NCBI GenBank assembly: GCA_049966155.1
Contig: JBMFVE010000001.1
Coordinates: 186,001 to 250,000 of the forward strand
Length of the DNA stretch: 64,000 nt
DNA from: JBMFVE01 sp049966155
Lineage (GTDB): Bacteria; Bacteroidota; Ignavibacteria; Kryptoniales; JAKASW01
Direction of reading: 5' to 3'
Positions 1-8,267 of this stretch are shown here, one piece after another. The first letter of the stretch is position 1, and each line of letters begins with the position of its first letter. The position numbers and the translations under genes are program-made. The notes beneath the pieces are model-generated. The model was not told the origin of the DNA and did no database searches. It saw only the letters and a program-made list of their open reading frames with translations.

Positions 1-114
1 AAGAGCAAGTGTGTCCCCGCTCATGTTATTCTCACCTGCAGAGGCAACCTCAACCGCCGTTACAAACAAAATTATAAGGAGGATAAGTCGACTACCAATT
101 CTTTCGCAAATCAT
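1..114 (-). CDS. Secreted protein, 5' end only (cut by window edge)
   Basis: Only the first 38 codons lie in the window, so no function can be given. The reading frame starts with ATG at 114 and overlaps the stop of the upstream GH3 gene by the ATGA arrangement, which supports both the start and co-transcription. The N-terminus is a clear signal peptide: Arg at residues 5 and 9, a hydrophobic run at about residues 10-25 (LILLIILFVTAV), then a probable signal peptidase I site after ASA at about residue 27. It is the most promoter-distal gene of the glycan locus seen here, so another secreted carbohydrate-active or binding protein is a reasonable guess. Confidence 0.7.
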   Translation of the reverse strand, partial: MICERIGSRLILLIILFVTAVEVASAGENNMSGDTLAL

Positions 115-2429
115 CTTAAATCCGGAGTGGTTTCTGATAGTGTCATAGACTTTAAAACTTTTATTGAAGTGGAAATCACATCCTGTGAATTACCTCCTGC
201 AAATATGTCAAATTCTCCAGCCTCGACAACCCGTTTCATATCGGGGTTTATGAACGATAACTCATATGGCGTCAATTCAAATCTAACAGTCTTCGTCTCT
301 CCCGGTTTGAGAAAGATTCTCCTGAAACCTGCAAGCTGCTTAACAGGTCTGGTTACCGAAGCGCATCTCTGATGGATATAAAGCTGCACTACTTCATCAC
401 CCCCTCTGTCCCCTATATTGGAGACATTAACCTTTACTTCAAAATAATCCTCTGACCCGGCTAATGGTGATGCAGTGAGTCCTGAATACTTAAATTTCGT
501 ATAACTTAAGCCATACCCAAATGGGAACAGGGGAGACGAAGGGAGGTCAATATATTTGGACGTGAAATGATCGTTATTGGATGGCGGCCTGCCGGTGTTC
601 ATATGATTATAATAAATTGGTACCTGACCGACTGCCCTGGGAAAGGTCACAGGTAACTTTCCCCCTGGGTTGTAATCTCCAAAAAGTACATCCGCTATTG
701 CATTGCCAGCCTCGGTACCAAGGAACCAGGCCTCAAGAATAGCGGGGACATGCTCGGCAGACCAATTTAGGGTTAGTGGTCGACCGTTCATAAGAACTTC
801 AACTAATGGTTTTCCAAGCCTCATAAGTTCACTCACCAACCTTTCCTGCACACCTGGTATATCCAGACTTGACCTCGACTCAGCTTCACCGCTCATATTA
901 CCAGCTTCACCAACAACAGCAATTATGACATCAGATTTGCTCGCTATTTCCAGCGCCTTATTAAATAAAGCTGTGGAAGTATCGGTGATTCCACATCCTG
1001 GAGAATAAAACACTTCTGTGTTTTTGCCCACCTTATTCTTTATCCCATCGAGCACTGTGACAGCCATTTTGGGATCCCCCATGCCTGCCCAGCTGCCAAG
1101 TATATCATTTTTACTATCAGCTAAAGGGCCTATGACAGCAATTCTCTTTAAATCTTTAGACAGAGGAAGCAAATTTTTGTCATTTTTCAAGAGTACAATT
1201 GCTTCCCTCGCTTCATTTCGAGCCAGCTTTCTGTACTCTGGCAAAAGCAAACTTCTATTTGCAATTCCTGTGTCAACATACGGATTCTCAAACAAACCTA
1301 ACTTAAACTTAATTCTCAAAATTCTCCTGACTGAATCGTTTATCAACTCTTCGGAAACTTTGCCCTGTTTGACGAGCTGAATAAGCTGGTCGTGATAGGG
1401 GCCTACCATATCCATATCTACACCAGCCAGAACAGCCTTAAGTGCTGCTTGAGAAGAGTCACAGGCTACTCCATGATTGATTAACTCTGAAACTGCATCC
1501 CAATCACTAACCACAAAACCTTTGAATTGCCATTCCCCTTTTAAAATCCCCCTTATCGCGTATTTGTTTGCAGTGGCGGGAATCCCATCAAGATCATCAA
1601 ATGCACTCATTATTGTTCCCACTCCAGCATCGACAGCAGCCTTAAATGGGGGAAGGTAAATTTCCCTCAACGTCCGCTCGCTGACCTCTGCAGTATTGTA
1701 ATCTCTTCCACCTTCCGCAGCTCCATAAGCCACAAAATGTTTGGCGCACGCGATTAATTTACTTTCGGCTGACAAATTAGGCCCCTGATACCCTTCCACT
1801 TTTGCTTTTGCCATCATTATCCCGAGAAAGGGATCCTCGCCAGCTCCTTCGGCTATACGACCCCACCTCGGATCACGGGCAATATCCACCATTGGTGAAA
1901 ATGTCCACCTGATCCCCCGAGAGGAGGCTTCTCTGGCAGCAACAGCAGCACACGATCTTACCAGAACAGGGTCCCATGTGCTCGCCTCTCCCAGGGGTAT
2001 TGGAAAGATAGTTGAAAACCCATGTATCACATCGAGGCCAAAGAGCAAAGGTATGCCAAGTCTGGAATGCTTAATTGCTTCTTCCTGCAGTTCATTAATT
2101 TCCTCTGGCGAAACAACATTCAGGAAAGAGCCGACAAGACCTCTTCCAACCAGTTCCCTGGACTGTATGCTAAAACCCGAATACTGACACATCTGTCCGA
2201 TCTTTTCCTCAAGTGTCATCTTTTGCAGCAAATCATTTACACGTCTTTCGATTAAAGTATCAGGATTAAGGTTAGATTGCTCCTGTTTCACGGTCTCATT
2301 AATATCTGAATCTTTCTTTAATACCTTTCCCCAACAGTTGGACAGATCGGCAACAGCAGAGAACAGTGCTAAAAGCATTACAGCATATGATGTCATTCCA
2401 ATTGAACTTTTGAACTTGTGAAAAGCCAT
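111..2429 (-). CDS. bglX: GH3 beta-glucosidase, BglX-like
   Basis: Glycoside hydrolase family 3 enzyme that should remove beta-linked glucose from the non-reducing end of oligosaccharides. At 772 aa it matches the usual BglX length. A signal peptide (about residues 1-28) suggests export to the periplasm. The N-terminal TIM-barrel domain carries the KHF, RDYN and SDW motifs; Asp309 in SDW is the expected nucleophile. The alpha/beta sandwich domain follows at about 400-620, and a C-terminal fibronectin-III-like domain at about 670-750. A GGAG site lies about 8 nt before the ATG. It sits 20 bp after the GH2 gene. GH3 enzymes vary in linkage preference; in this context a sophorose-cleaving role is possible but not shown. 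Confidence 0.93.
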   Translation of the reverse strand: MAFHKFKSSIGMTSYAVMLLALFSAVADLSNCWGKVLKKDSDINETVKQEQSNLNPDTLIERRVNDLLQKMTLEEKIGQMCQYSGFSIQSRELVGRGLVGSFLNVVSPEEINELQEEAIKHSRLGIPLLFGLDVIHGFSTIFPIPLGEASTWDPVLVRSCAAVAAREASSRGIRWTFSPMVDIARDPRWGRIAEGAGEDPFLGIMMAKAKVEGYQGPNLSAESKLIACAKHFVAYGAAEGGRDYNTAEVSERTLREIYLPPFKAAVDAGVGTIMSAFDDLDGIPATANKYAIRGILKGEWQFKGFVVSDWDAVSELINHGVACDSSQAALKAVLAGVDMDMVGPYHDQLIQLVKQGKVSEELINDSVRRILRIKFKLGLFENPYVDTGIANRSLLLPEYRKLARNEAREAIVLLKNDKNLLPLSKDLKRIAVIGPLADSKNDILGSWAGMGDPKMAVTVLDGIKNKVGKNTEVFYSPGCGITDTSTALFNKALEIASKSDVIIAVVGEAGNMSGEAESRSSLDIPGVQERLVSELMRLGKPLVEVLMNGRPLTLNWSAEHVPAILEAWFLGTEAGNAIADVLFGDYNPGGKLPVTFPRAVGQVPIYYNHMNTGRPPSNNDHFTSKYIDLPSSPLFPFGYGLSYTKFKYSGLTASPLAGSEDYFEVKVNVSNIGDRGGDEVVQLYIHQRCASVTRPVKQLAGFRRIFLKPGETKTVRFELTPYELSFINPDMKRVVEAGEFDIFAGGNSQDVISTSIKVLKSMTLSETTPDLR

Positions 2430-2449
2430 TAAAGATTCTCCATTGTTAA

Positions 2450-5143
2450 CTATTGTACACGCTTGTCCGACCGCAAGCCATTAAATTTCTGACCATAATA
2501 ATTTATCAGATTGATCAGGAAAAGCTGCGCCACAGGATCAGGGCGACGTGCATAAAGCTTCGTGTAGCTTTCTTCAGTGGAAATTAATCTCCCATTAATT
2601 TCTACACTCGAGATCACCACAGAACCTTTTCCAATTCTCTTTTCCAAGAGCACCGGCCTGTTCAAACCTATACCAGACCTCGCTAACACATTATAATCAG
2701 AATTAATTCTTAAGTCTACCTCTGGAATGATCTCTCCTCCGTAGGCTCCATTGAACATTCTGAGATCAACTTTTCTAATCCCGCTCCATATGGGATGTGA
2801 CAGATCATCCGGGATAATATAGGAGTCATATCCTCCGCGATCTCGATCCATTCTCGGTGCAATCTGGACCACAGTACCATCAGGCAATAAAAACTCCATC
2901 TGTTCCTGGATGTCCTTTTCTGGTTCAATAAAAAGAACAGCTCCTCCGTCGAGAACCCAGGATTTTATCTCGCTGTAGTGCTGTATGTAATTTACAGCAA
3001 CCTGCACTGAACCGGCAACGATGAGGACATCAGTTGAACTGAGAGTCTTCCAATCAATAATGTCGGTTTGAAAGCCTATTGAATTCAGGTATTTACCGAT
3101 TTCATCAGATCCATTAAATAAGCTAACCTTAATTTTGGACACAACCTTATCAATCCTGGGGACCTGATAAACGCTGGCCAACTTCTGACTTTTCATTGAT
3201 TGATGGGTGTCAAGATCATGTACGGCTGCATATACATAATAATCCCCGGGCTTTTCGGGAAAACTCAAAACAAATTCTTCTGTTACATGCGAAAATCCCG
3301 GCAAGAACATATAAATGCTTTGATTTAACAGCCATTCTCCAGTAGTTCCCTTTAGACCAAACTCGAGTTTGCTCTGCGCACCATGATTGTAATCATTGAA
3401 TACATGCACAGAAATCTTTCGATTCTCTCCAGCATAAAAATGCCTATCCCATAACTCTACACTCACCCCAACCGGTTCAAAAGCATTTTTGAGAGCCATC
3501 ATTATAGGCTTTGGTTTTAGCTTTTCAATTTCCCCTTCAAACCAATGAGATGTTGGGCCCTGATTTGCGCTAAGGTATACAAAGGGTTGGATGCATCTTA
3601 CATCCAGCCTTCTGAACAATTCAGTCAACTCAGAAGCCAGAAAGGATTGATGATTAATGATTTCGTCTCGAGTACAATCTTTACCAAGCCAGCGGGGAAT
3701 TATATCTCTCATTAGTTCAGACGGATTATAATCCTTGTCAAGCCACCACCACAGGTACTCATTTACCTGTGATGGATAGTCGGACTTTTTAATTTGATCA
3801 AGTGACCGGGAGTATCCAAAACTGCGACTTATTAATACCGGTCCAAGCGAATATATATATGGATGATCTTCAAAAAAATCGAAAGACTCCCATGGCCTCG
3901 TCGGGTCTAACTTTTTCATTTCAGGGATTATCTCATTTTGAAGCAATTCGTCGGTCGATTCGTTTAATGGGTCCCAGATTACGATACTTGGATGATTCCA
4001 GTTATCCATCAACCATTGGGAAAATTCCATCATGATTTGTTTCTTTGAACCAGATGTTCGCCAGAACTGCCACTCGTCCTGAATTAAAATTCCACCCTCG
4101 TCGGCAATATCATACCACCGATTATACATATGACCTAAGTGCGCCCTGAAGAAATTAAAATTGTGTGCTTTTGGAATATCTATAAGTAAACTCTTCACCC
4201 AGTCAAGCTGCCATGGAAGGCGGCCCCTGTCCGGATCTGAAAGGAATCGGTGAAATGCAATGTTGCTCCCCCTTAACAAAATTTTCTGATTATTAAGATA
4301 AAAGTCGGAACCAATGATTTGAAATTCCCTCATTCCAAAAAATGTTTGAACCCGGTCGCACACTTCACCATTGGTGCTTTGAAGAATAATAACCATTCTG
4401 TAGAGAGCTGGTGATTCAGGAGACCAGAGCTTCATTTCCTTTAACAAAAGATGAACTCCAGTTAGCTGAGTCTCGTCCGGAAGTATGTTTACATCAAACG
4501 ATTTTTGAGCGGATGCAAACCCGGTATTCTTTTCAAGAACTGTGATATGGGCAGTAATATGCTGGTGATAAGACGAAAGGTTTTCAATCCACAAATTCAC
4601 TTTCAATTCAGCAGTTGAAATAATTGGAATAGTCTGTACAAGTTTTACTCTTACCTTACCGACGAAATACAATTTTACATCTCCCCATATACCCGGGATA
4701 AAAGAAAGACGCTCCTGGTCGTTCCCAACGGCACTTTCTGCCGGCAATGTCGATCTGTCCCCTACCCTTACTACTAACTTATTAACCGAATTGTATCTGA
4801 AAAACTTTTCTACTCTGTACTCCTGTGACGTGTAGCACGATATTGACTCACCAACATAGTTGCCGTTAAGCCACACAGCAGTGCCAAACATGCTTTGTTC
4901 TAATTTTAAGAAGGCCGCCTTCCCGTGCACTCCATCTGGTACAAAAATTTCTTTTTTATACCAGTGATATTTAAAACTTTCCCACTCATAACGTGGAACA
5001 GAGCAATCTACAACTGAGGGGACCTCAATCGAATGGGTAAAATTTGACGGGAGCAGGTTGCGCTCTCCAGGCTCTATTTGCCATATTCCGTTCAAATTAA
5101 TTTCATATCTTCCCGGAACTGATCGGTTTTCCAAAAGTGTCAC
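2450..5143 (-). CDS. GH2-family glycoside hydrolase with C-terminal amidotransferase-like domain
   Basis: Retaining beta-glycosidase of family GH2 (beta-galactosidase, beta-glucuronidase and beta-mannosidase belong here); the substrate cannot be read from sequence. Domain order is a jelly-roll sugar-binding domain (about 10-160), an immunoglobulin-like domain (about 165-270), and a TIM barrel (about 275-560) with the expected acid/base Glu395 in the NES motif and nucleophile Glu462 in NEY. After about residue 690 there is an alpha/beta segment (VLIVAG, then GGAVLFIEP) resembling a class I glutamine-amidotransferase-like fold. There is no signal peptide, so it is probably cytoplasmic. The assigned start is GTG, with AGGAG only 2 nt upstream; the TTG codon three residues later is an alternative. 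It follows the ABC permease genes. Confidence 0.85.
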   Translation of the reverse strand: MTLLENRSVPGRYEINLNGIWQIEPGERNLLPSNFTHSIEVPSVVDCSVPRYEWESFKYHWYKKEIFVPDGVHGKAAFLKLEQSMFGTAVWLNGNYVGESISCYTSQEYRVEKFFRYNSVNKLVVRVGDRSTLPAESAVGNDQERLSFIPGIWGDVKLYFVGKVRVKLVQTIPIISTAELKVNLWIENLSSYHQHITAHITVLEKNTGFASAQKSFDVNILPDETQLTGVHLLLKEMKLWSPESPALYRMVIILQSTNGEVCDRVQTFFGMREFQIIGSDFYLNNQKILLRGSNIAFHRFLSDPDRGRLPWQLDWVKSLLIDIPKAHNFNFFRAHLGHMYNRWYDIADEGGILIQDEWQFWRTSGSKKQIMMEFSQWLMDNWNHPSIVIWDPLNESTDELLQNEIIPEMKKLDPTRPWESFDFFEDHPYIYSLGPVLISRSFGYSRSLDQIKKSDYPSQVNEYLWWWLDKDYNPSELMRDIIPRWLGKDCTRDEIINHQSFLASELTELFRRLDVRCIQPFVYLSANQGPTSHWFEGEIEKLKPKPIMMALKNAFEPVGVSVELWDRHFYAGENRKISVHVFNDYNHGAQSKLEFGLKGTTGEWLLNQSIYMFLPGFSHVTEEFVLSFPEKPGDYYVYAAVHDLDTHQSMKSQKLASVYQVPRIDKVVSKIKVSLFNGSDEIGKYLNSIGFQTDIIDWKTLSSTDVLIVAGSVQVAVNYIQHYSEIKSWVLDGGAVLFIEPEKDIQEQMEFLLPDGTVVQIAPRMDRDRGGYDSYIIPDDLSHPIWSGIRKVDLRMFNGAYGGEIIPEVDLRINSDYNVLARSGIGLNRPVLLEKRIGKGSVVISSVEINGRLISTEESYTKLYARRPDPVAQLFLINLINYYGQKFNGLRSDKRVQ

Positions 5144-5179
5144 TTCTCCTTTAAATGAATTCTGATCTGGAATATATAA

Positions 5180-6004
5180 TCACTCTTTCAGACTCCCTGC
5201 AATTAGCCCGCTGATATAGCTCTTTTGAAGAAAGAGAAAGAGGATCATTATAGGCAGGGTGGTTACAACTGAACCAGCCATCATTAATTCGGTATCGGGG
5301 GCATGTTCGCCCATCAGGTTTGCCAGGGCAACAGGAAGGGTATACATCGAATCTTTATTCATAACAATTAAAGGCCACATAAAGTCATTCCAAGTACCTA
5401 AAAAGGTGAAAAGTCCAAGGGTAACTAAAGCAGGGCGCGACAGCGGCAAGATAATCTGCCAGTAAATCCTAAAATCGCCACAGCCATCAATTCTGGCAGA
5501 ATCTATCAATTCGTTTGGAATAGTTATCATATACTGCCTGAAGAAGAAGATGCTGAAAGCACTGAATGTACCCGGCAAAATCAATGCCCAATAAGTATTG
5601 AGAAGCCCTAAATTCCTTAAAATTAAAAAAACTGGGAGCATCCCAACCTGTCCAGGTATTGCCATGGTCGCCAGAAAAGTGGAAAACAGGATTTTCTTCC
5701 CCTTGAACATATATTTTGCAAATGCATAACCTGCCAATGAATTAACAGTCAGGCTCGATAAAGTTAACAGGCTCGCAACTGTAAAACTATTTAAAAAGTT
5801 TATTGTAAAATGAAGACGTCTGAAAAGAATTTGGTATTGTTCAAGAGTAAAATGTTCTGGTATAAAGCGCGGTGGGTATGAAAAGGACTCTCCAGAGTGC
5901 ATAAATGATGTGGTGAGCATCCATATGAATGGTATGAGTACCACAACTGCGGATACAACGAGTGCTAATGTGTAGAAGAAAACCCTGTACTTTTTTCTGC
6001 TCAT
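5180..6004 (-). CDS. ABC sugar transporter permease, MalG/UgpE type
   Basis: Inner-membrane permease of a CUT1-type carbohydrate ABC importer. It is 274 aa with about six transmembrane segments. The EAA loop that docks the ATPase is visible at about residues 165-200 (SARIDGCGDFRIYWQIILP), the position expected for MalG-like subunits. It overlaps the partner permease by 4 bp (ATGA), so the two are translationally coupled. No ATPase gene is adjacent; the MalK/UgpC-type gene at 62151-63278 is the only candidate in this window. The sugar is unknown, but the neighbours suggest gluco-oligosaccharides. Confidence 0.92.
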   Translation of the reverse strand: MSRKKYRVFFYTLALVVSAVVVLIPFIWMLTTSFMHSGESFSYPPRFIPEHFTLEQYQILFRRLHFTINFLNSFTVASLLTLSSLTVNSLAGYAFAKYMFKGKKILFSTFLATMAIPGQVGMLPVFLILRNLGLLNTYWALILPGTFSAFSIFFFRQYMITIPNELIDSARIDGCGDFRIYWQIILPLSRPALVTLGLFTFLGTWNDFMWPLIVMNKDSMYTLPVALANLMGEHAPDTELMMAGSVVTTLPIMILFLFLQKSYISGLIAGSLKE

Positions 6005-6909
6005 GCCTGCTTTCCGAGACCCTGTATTCTCATCTCAAAAACTGTCAGTATAAATATTATCCCGGCAAGCACAAAAGCTATTGCCGTCGCATATCCCATT
6101 TGCCAGTAACGAAACCCTTCCCGATACATTAGCAATACAATTGAAAGAGTGGAGTTCATCGGTCCACCACCTGTCATTATGAATGGTTCTGCAAATAACT
6201 GCAAATAACCAATAAGAGTTACCACTGTTACAAACAATGTGGTCGGCGCAAGCATTGGCACAGTTATTTTCCAGAACTTTTGAAATCCCCCTGCTCCATC
6301 AACTTCAGCTGCCTCGTATAAGGTATTCGGAATTGTTTGCAATCCTGCTAAAAAAATCATCATGGTGTAGCCAAAATTTTTCCAGATGGCAAACAGTATT
6401 ATAGCTGGCATCGCCCAAACAGGATCACTTAACCAGTCACGAGCCTGAATGCCAAGAAGACCCAGCGCAAAATTCAATAAACCAAATCTCGGGTCATAAA
6501 TGTATTTCCAGACGACCGAGACGGCTACCAGTGTTGCCACCACGGGGGCAAAATAGCTGAGTCGCAAAAGAGATTTAAACCTGACGAGTTTTGAATTGAG
6601 TATTACTGCAGAAACCAGAGCAACAAAGATTGTCAGTGGACCTGCCACGGCAAGAAAATAAAAGGTGTTCATCAGTGACTTCCAGAACAACGGATCGGAC
6701 AATAAGTTCAAATAGTTCTTTAGCCCAACAAATCTTGCGTATTCGAAATTTGCAAGAGAGTAAATATCGAAATCAGTGAAACTCATTAGAAAAGCAGCTG
6801 TAACAGGTATTACAAAAAAGATAAGGAGGAGTAGTATAGATGGGGTCAGGAAGAAGTATGGCACAGTAGAAGCGGTCCTCTGAAAAGATTCTCTTCCTCG
6901 GTGTAACAT
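6001..6909 (-). CDS. ABC sugar transporter permease, MalF/UgpA type
   Basis: Second inner-membrane permease of the same CUT1 importer. It is 302 aa with six predicted transmembrane helices, starting with a helix at about residues 17-40. The EAA loop is visible at about 200-230 (EAAEVDGAGGFQKFWKITVP). Its ATG lies 3 bp after the stop of the solute-binding protein, and its stop overlaps the MalG-like gene by 4 bp. It has the short UgpA/MsmF layout, without the large periplasmic P2 loop of E. coli MalF. Confidence 0.92.
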   Translation of the reverse strand: MLHRGRESFQRTASTVPYFFLTPSILLLLIFFVIPVTAAFLMSFTDFDIYSLANFEYARFVGLKNYLNLLSDPLFWKSLMNTFYFLAVAGPLTIFVALVSAVILNSKLVRFKSLLRLSYFAPVVATLVAVSVVWKYIYDPRFGLLNFALGLLGIQARDWLSDPVWAMPAIILFAIWKNFGYTMMIFLAGLQTIPNTLYEAAEVDGAGGFQKFWKITVPMLAPTTLFVTVVTLIGYLQLFAEPFIMTGGGPMNSTLSIVLLMYREGFRYWQMGYATAIAFVLAGIIFILTVFEMRIQGLGKQA

Positions 6910-6912
6910 TAG

Positions 6913-8253
6913 CTAATTACCATTTTTAAACGTATGTTTTAGCCATCTCCTCTTCTCAAGAACCCTGTTGATGTCTTTATTCATTTCCTGAACTGCTCCA
7001 GGTAGTGCGCTTCTTTCAAATACCGCTGTCTCAATCCACTGACCCATCTTGTCGGTCACCTGTTCCCACTCAGGGATACGCGGAAATGGGCGAGAGGACT
7101 CAAGCTGGGTATAAAAAACTGAAATCATAGGGTTATCAAGAAGAGATGAATCGGCGGTGTTCGACTTTTGGTACCAGGCATTCTTAACTGCGGGTAAGTC
7201 AGATGTGGAATAATAAAACTTGCGCTGGATATCCGGTCTGGAAAGGAATTCAATTAGTTTCCACGATTCCTCTTTTACTCTCGAATTTCGGAAAATTACC
7301 AGACTGCTCCCACCGGCATTTGCATCCCTGTTCTTATTTATCGGTAACGGGGCAACTGCCCAACCCCCTGACAGGTATCCAATCCGATTGCGAAGCTCAT
7401 ATATGTTCCATGGCCCACTGATAAACATCCCAATATAGCCTGTTCCGAAAGCTTGATAAAGATTGGTTGTAGCATTTACTTCTTTAGGAGCATATCCAAG
7501 CTGAAAGAATTTTAAATAGAACTTAAATGCTTCGATATCTTCTGGTGAAGTTACATTTGAGTAGCAATCATCGTCCTTAAGGATCGTTCCTCCGTTTTGC
7601 CAGACAAAAAATATTTCAACCCACTCAAGGCCAGGGTTCACGGGTAAGTAAATTCCGTAGCTCTTACGGCCGTTTAATTTAGTGGAGTATTCTGTAAGAA
7701 GTTTGGCAGCTTTCAATAGTTCGTTCCAGTTGCGCGGCGGGTGATTCATCCCTGCTGCAGCTAATAAATCTTTGCGATAAAAAAGGACACGTGTTTCAAC
7801 GTACCAGGGTATTCCGTAGACTTTTCCACCAATACGGTTTGTTTCCCAGATTCCGCTGAAGTAATTGTCGCTCTTGACCACCTGAGATGTGGAAATCAAA
7901 CTGTCAAGTGGATATAATGCTTTCATTGCCTGTAGTTCAGGAATCCATGTATTACCAAGTTGACAGACATCAGGTGTAGCGTCCCCCGCGTAAGCAGTCA
8001 GCAGCTTATCGTGTGCCGATCCCCACGGGATTATCTGCAGGTCAACAATAATGCCGGGGTTTTCAGATTCGAATTCCTTTATAAGCCCTCCAACGTTTTC
8101 TCCTTCTGAACCCATGGCCCAGAATGTTACAACTTTCCGTGCTTCTTTAATTGAACCACACCCTGAGGTCTGGAGAAGCAAAATAAAAAGGATTCCCGGG
8201 ATTAGCAATTTTCTCAAGAGCCTTTTCGGGTCATATAAATTCCTTGACAACAT
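6913..8253 (-). CDS. Extracellular sugar-binding lipoprotein of ABC transporter (SBP family 1)
   Basis: Solute-binding protein that delivers sugar to the two permeases encoded just downstream. It is 446 aa, typical for family 1 (MalE/UgpB-like) binding proteins. The N-terminus has a signal sequence ending in a lipobox (QTSGC, Cys at about residue 32), so it should be a lipid-anchored periplasmic protein. The family pattern is visible in the early VTFWAMGSEGENVGGLIKEF segment and in the aromatic-rich ligand region. The gene starts 14 bp after the stop of the discoidin-domain protein. The preferred ligand cannot be read; oligosaccharides released by the GH144 enzymes are the natural guess. Confidence 0.92.
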   Translation of the reverse strand: MLSRNLYDPKRLLRKLLIPGILFILLLQTSGCGSIKEARKVVTFWAMGSEGENVGGLIKEFESENPGIIVDLQIIPWGSAHDKLLTAYAGDATPDVCQLGNTWIPELQAMKALYPLDSLISTSQVVKSDNYFSGIWETNRIGGKVYGIPWYVETRVLFYRKDLLAAAGMNHPPRNWNELLKAAKLLTEYSTKLNGRKSYGIYLPVNPGLEWVEIFFVWQNGGTILKDDDCYSNVTSPEDIEAFKFYLKFFQLGYAPKEVNATTNLYQAFGTGYIGMFISGPWNIYELRNRIGYLSGGWAVAPLPINKNRDANAGGSSLVIFRNSRVKEESWKLIEFLSRPDIQRKFYYSTSDLPAVKNAWYQKSNTADSSLLDNPMISVFYTQLESSRPFPRIPEWEQVTDKMGQWIETAVFERSALPGAVQEMNKDINRVLEKRRWLKHTFKNGN

Positions 8254-8267
8254 CGACGCGCTTAAAA

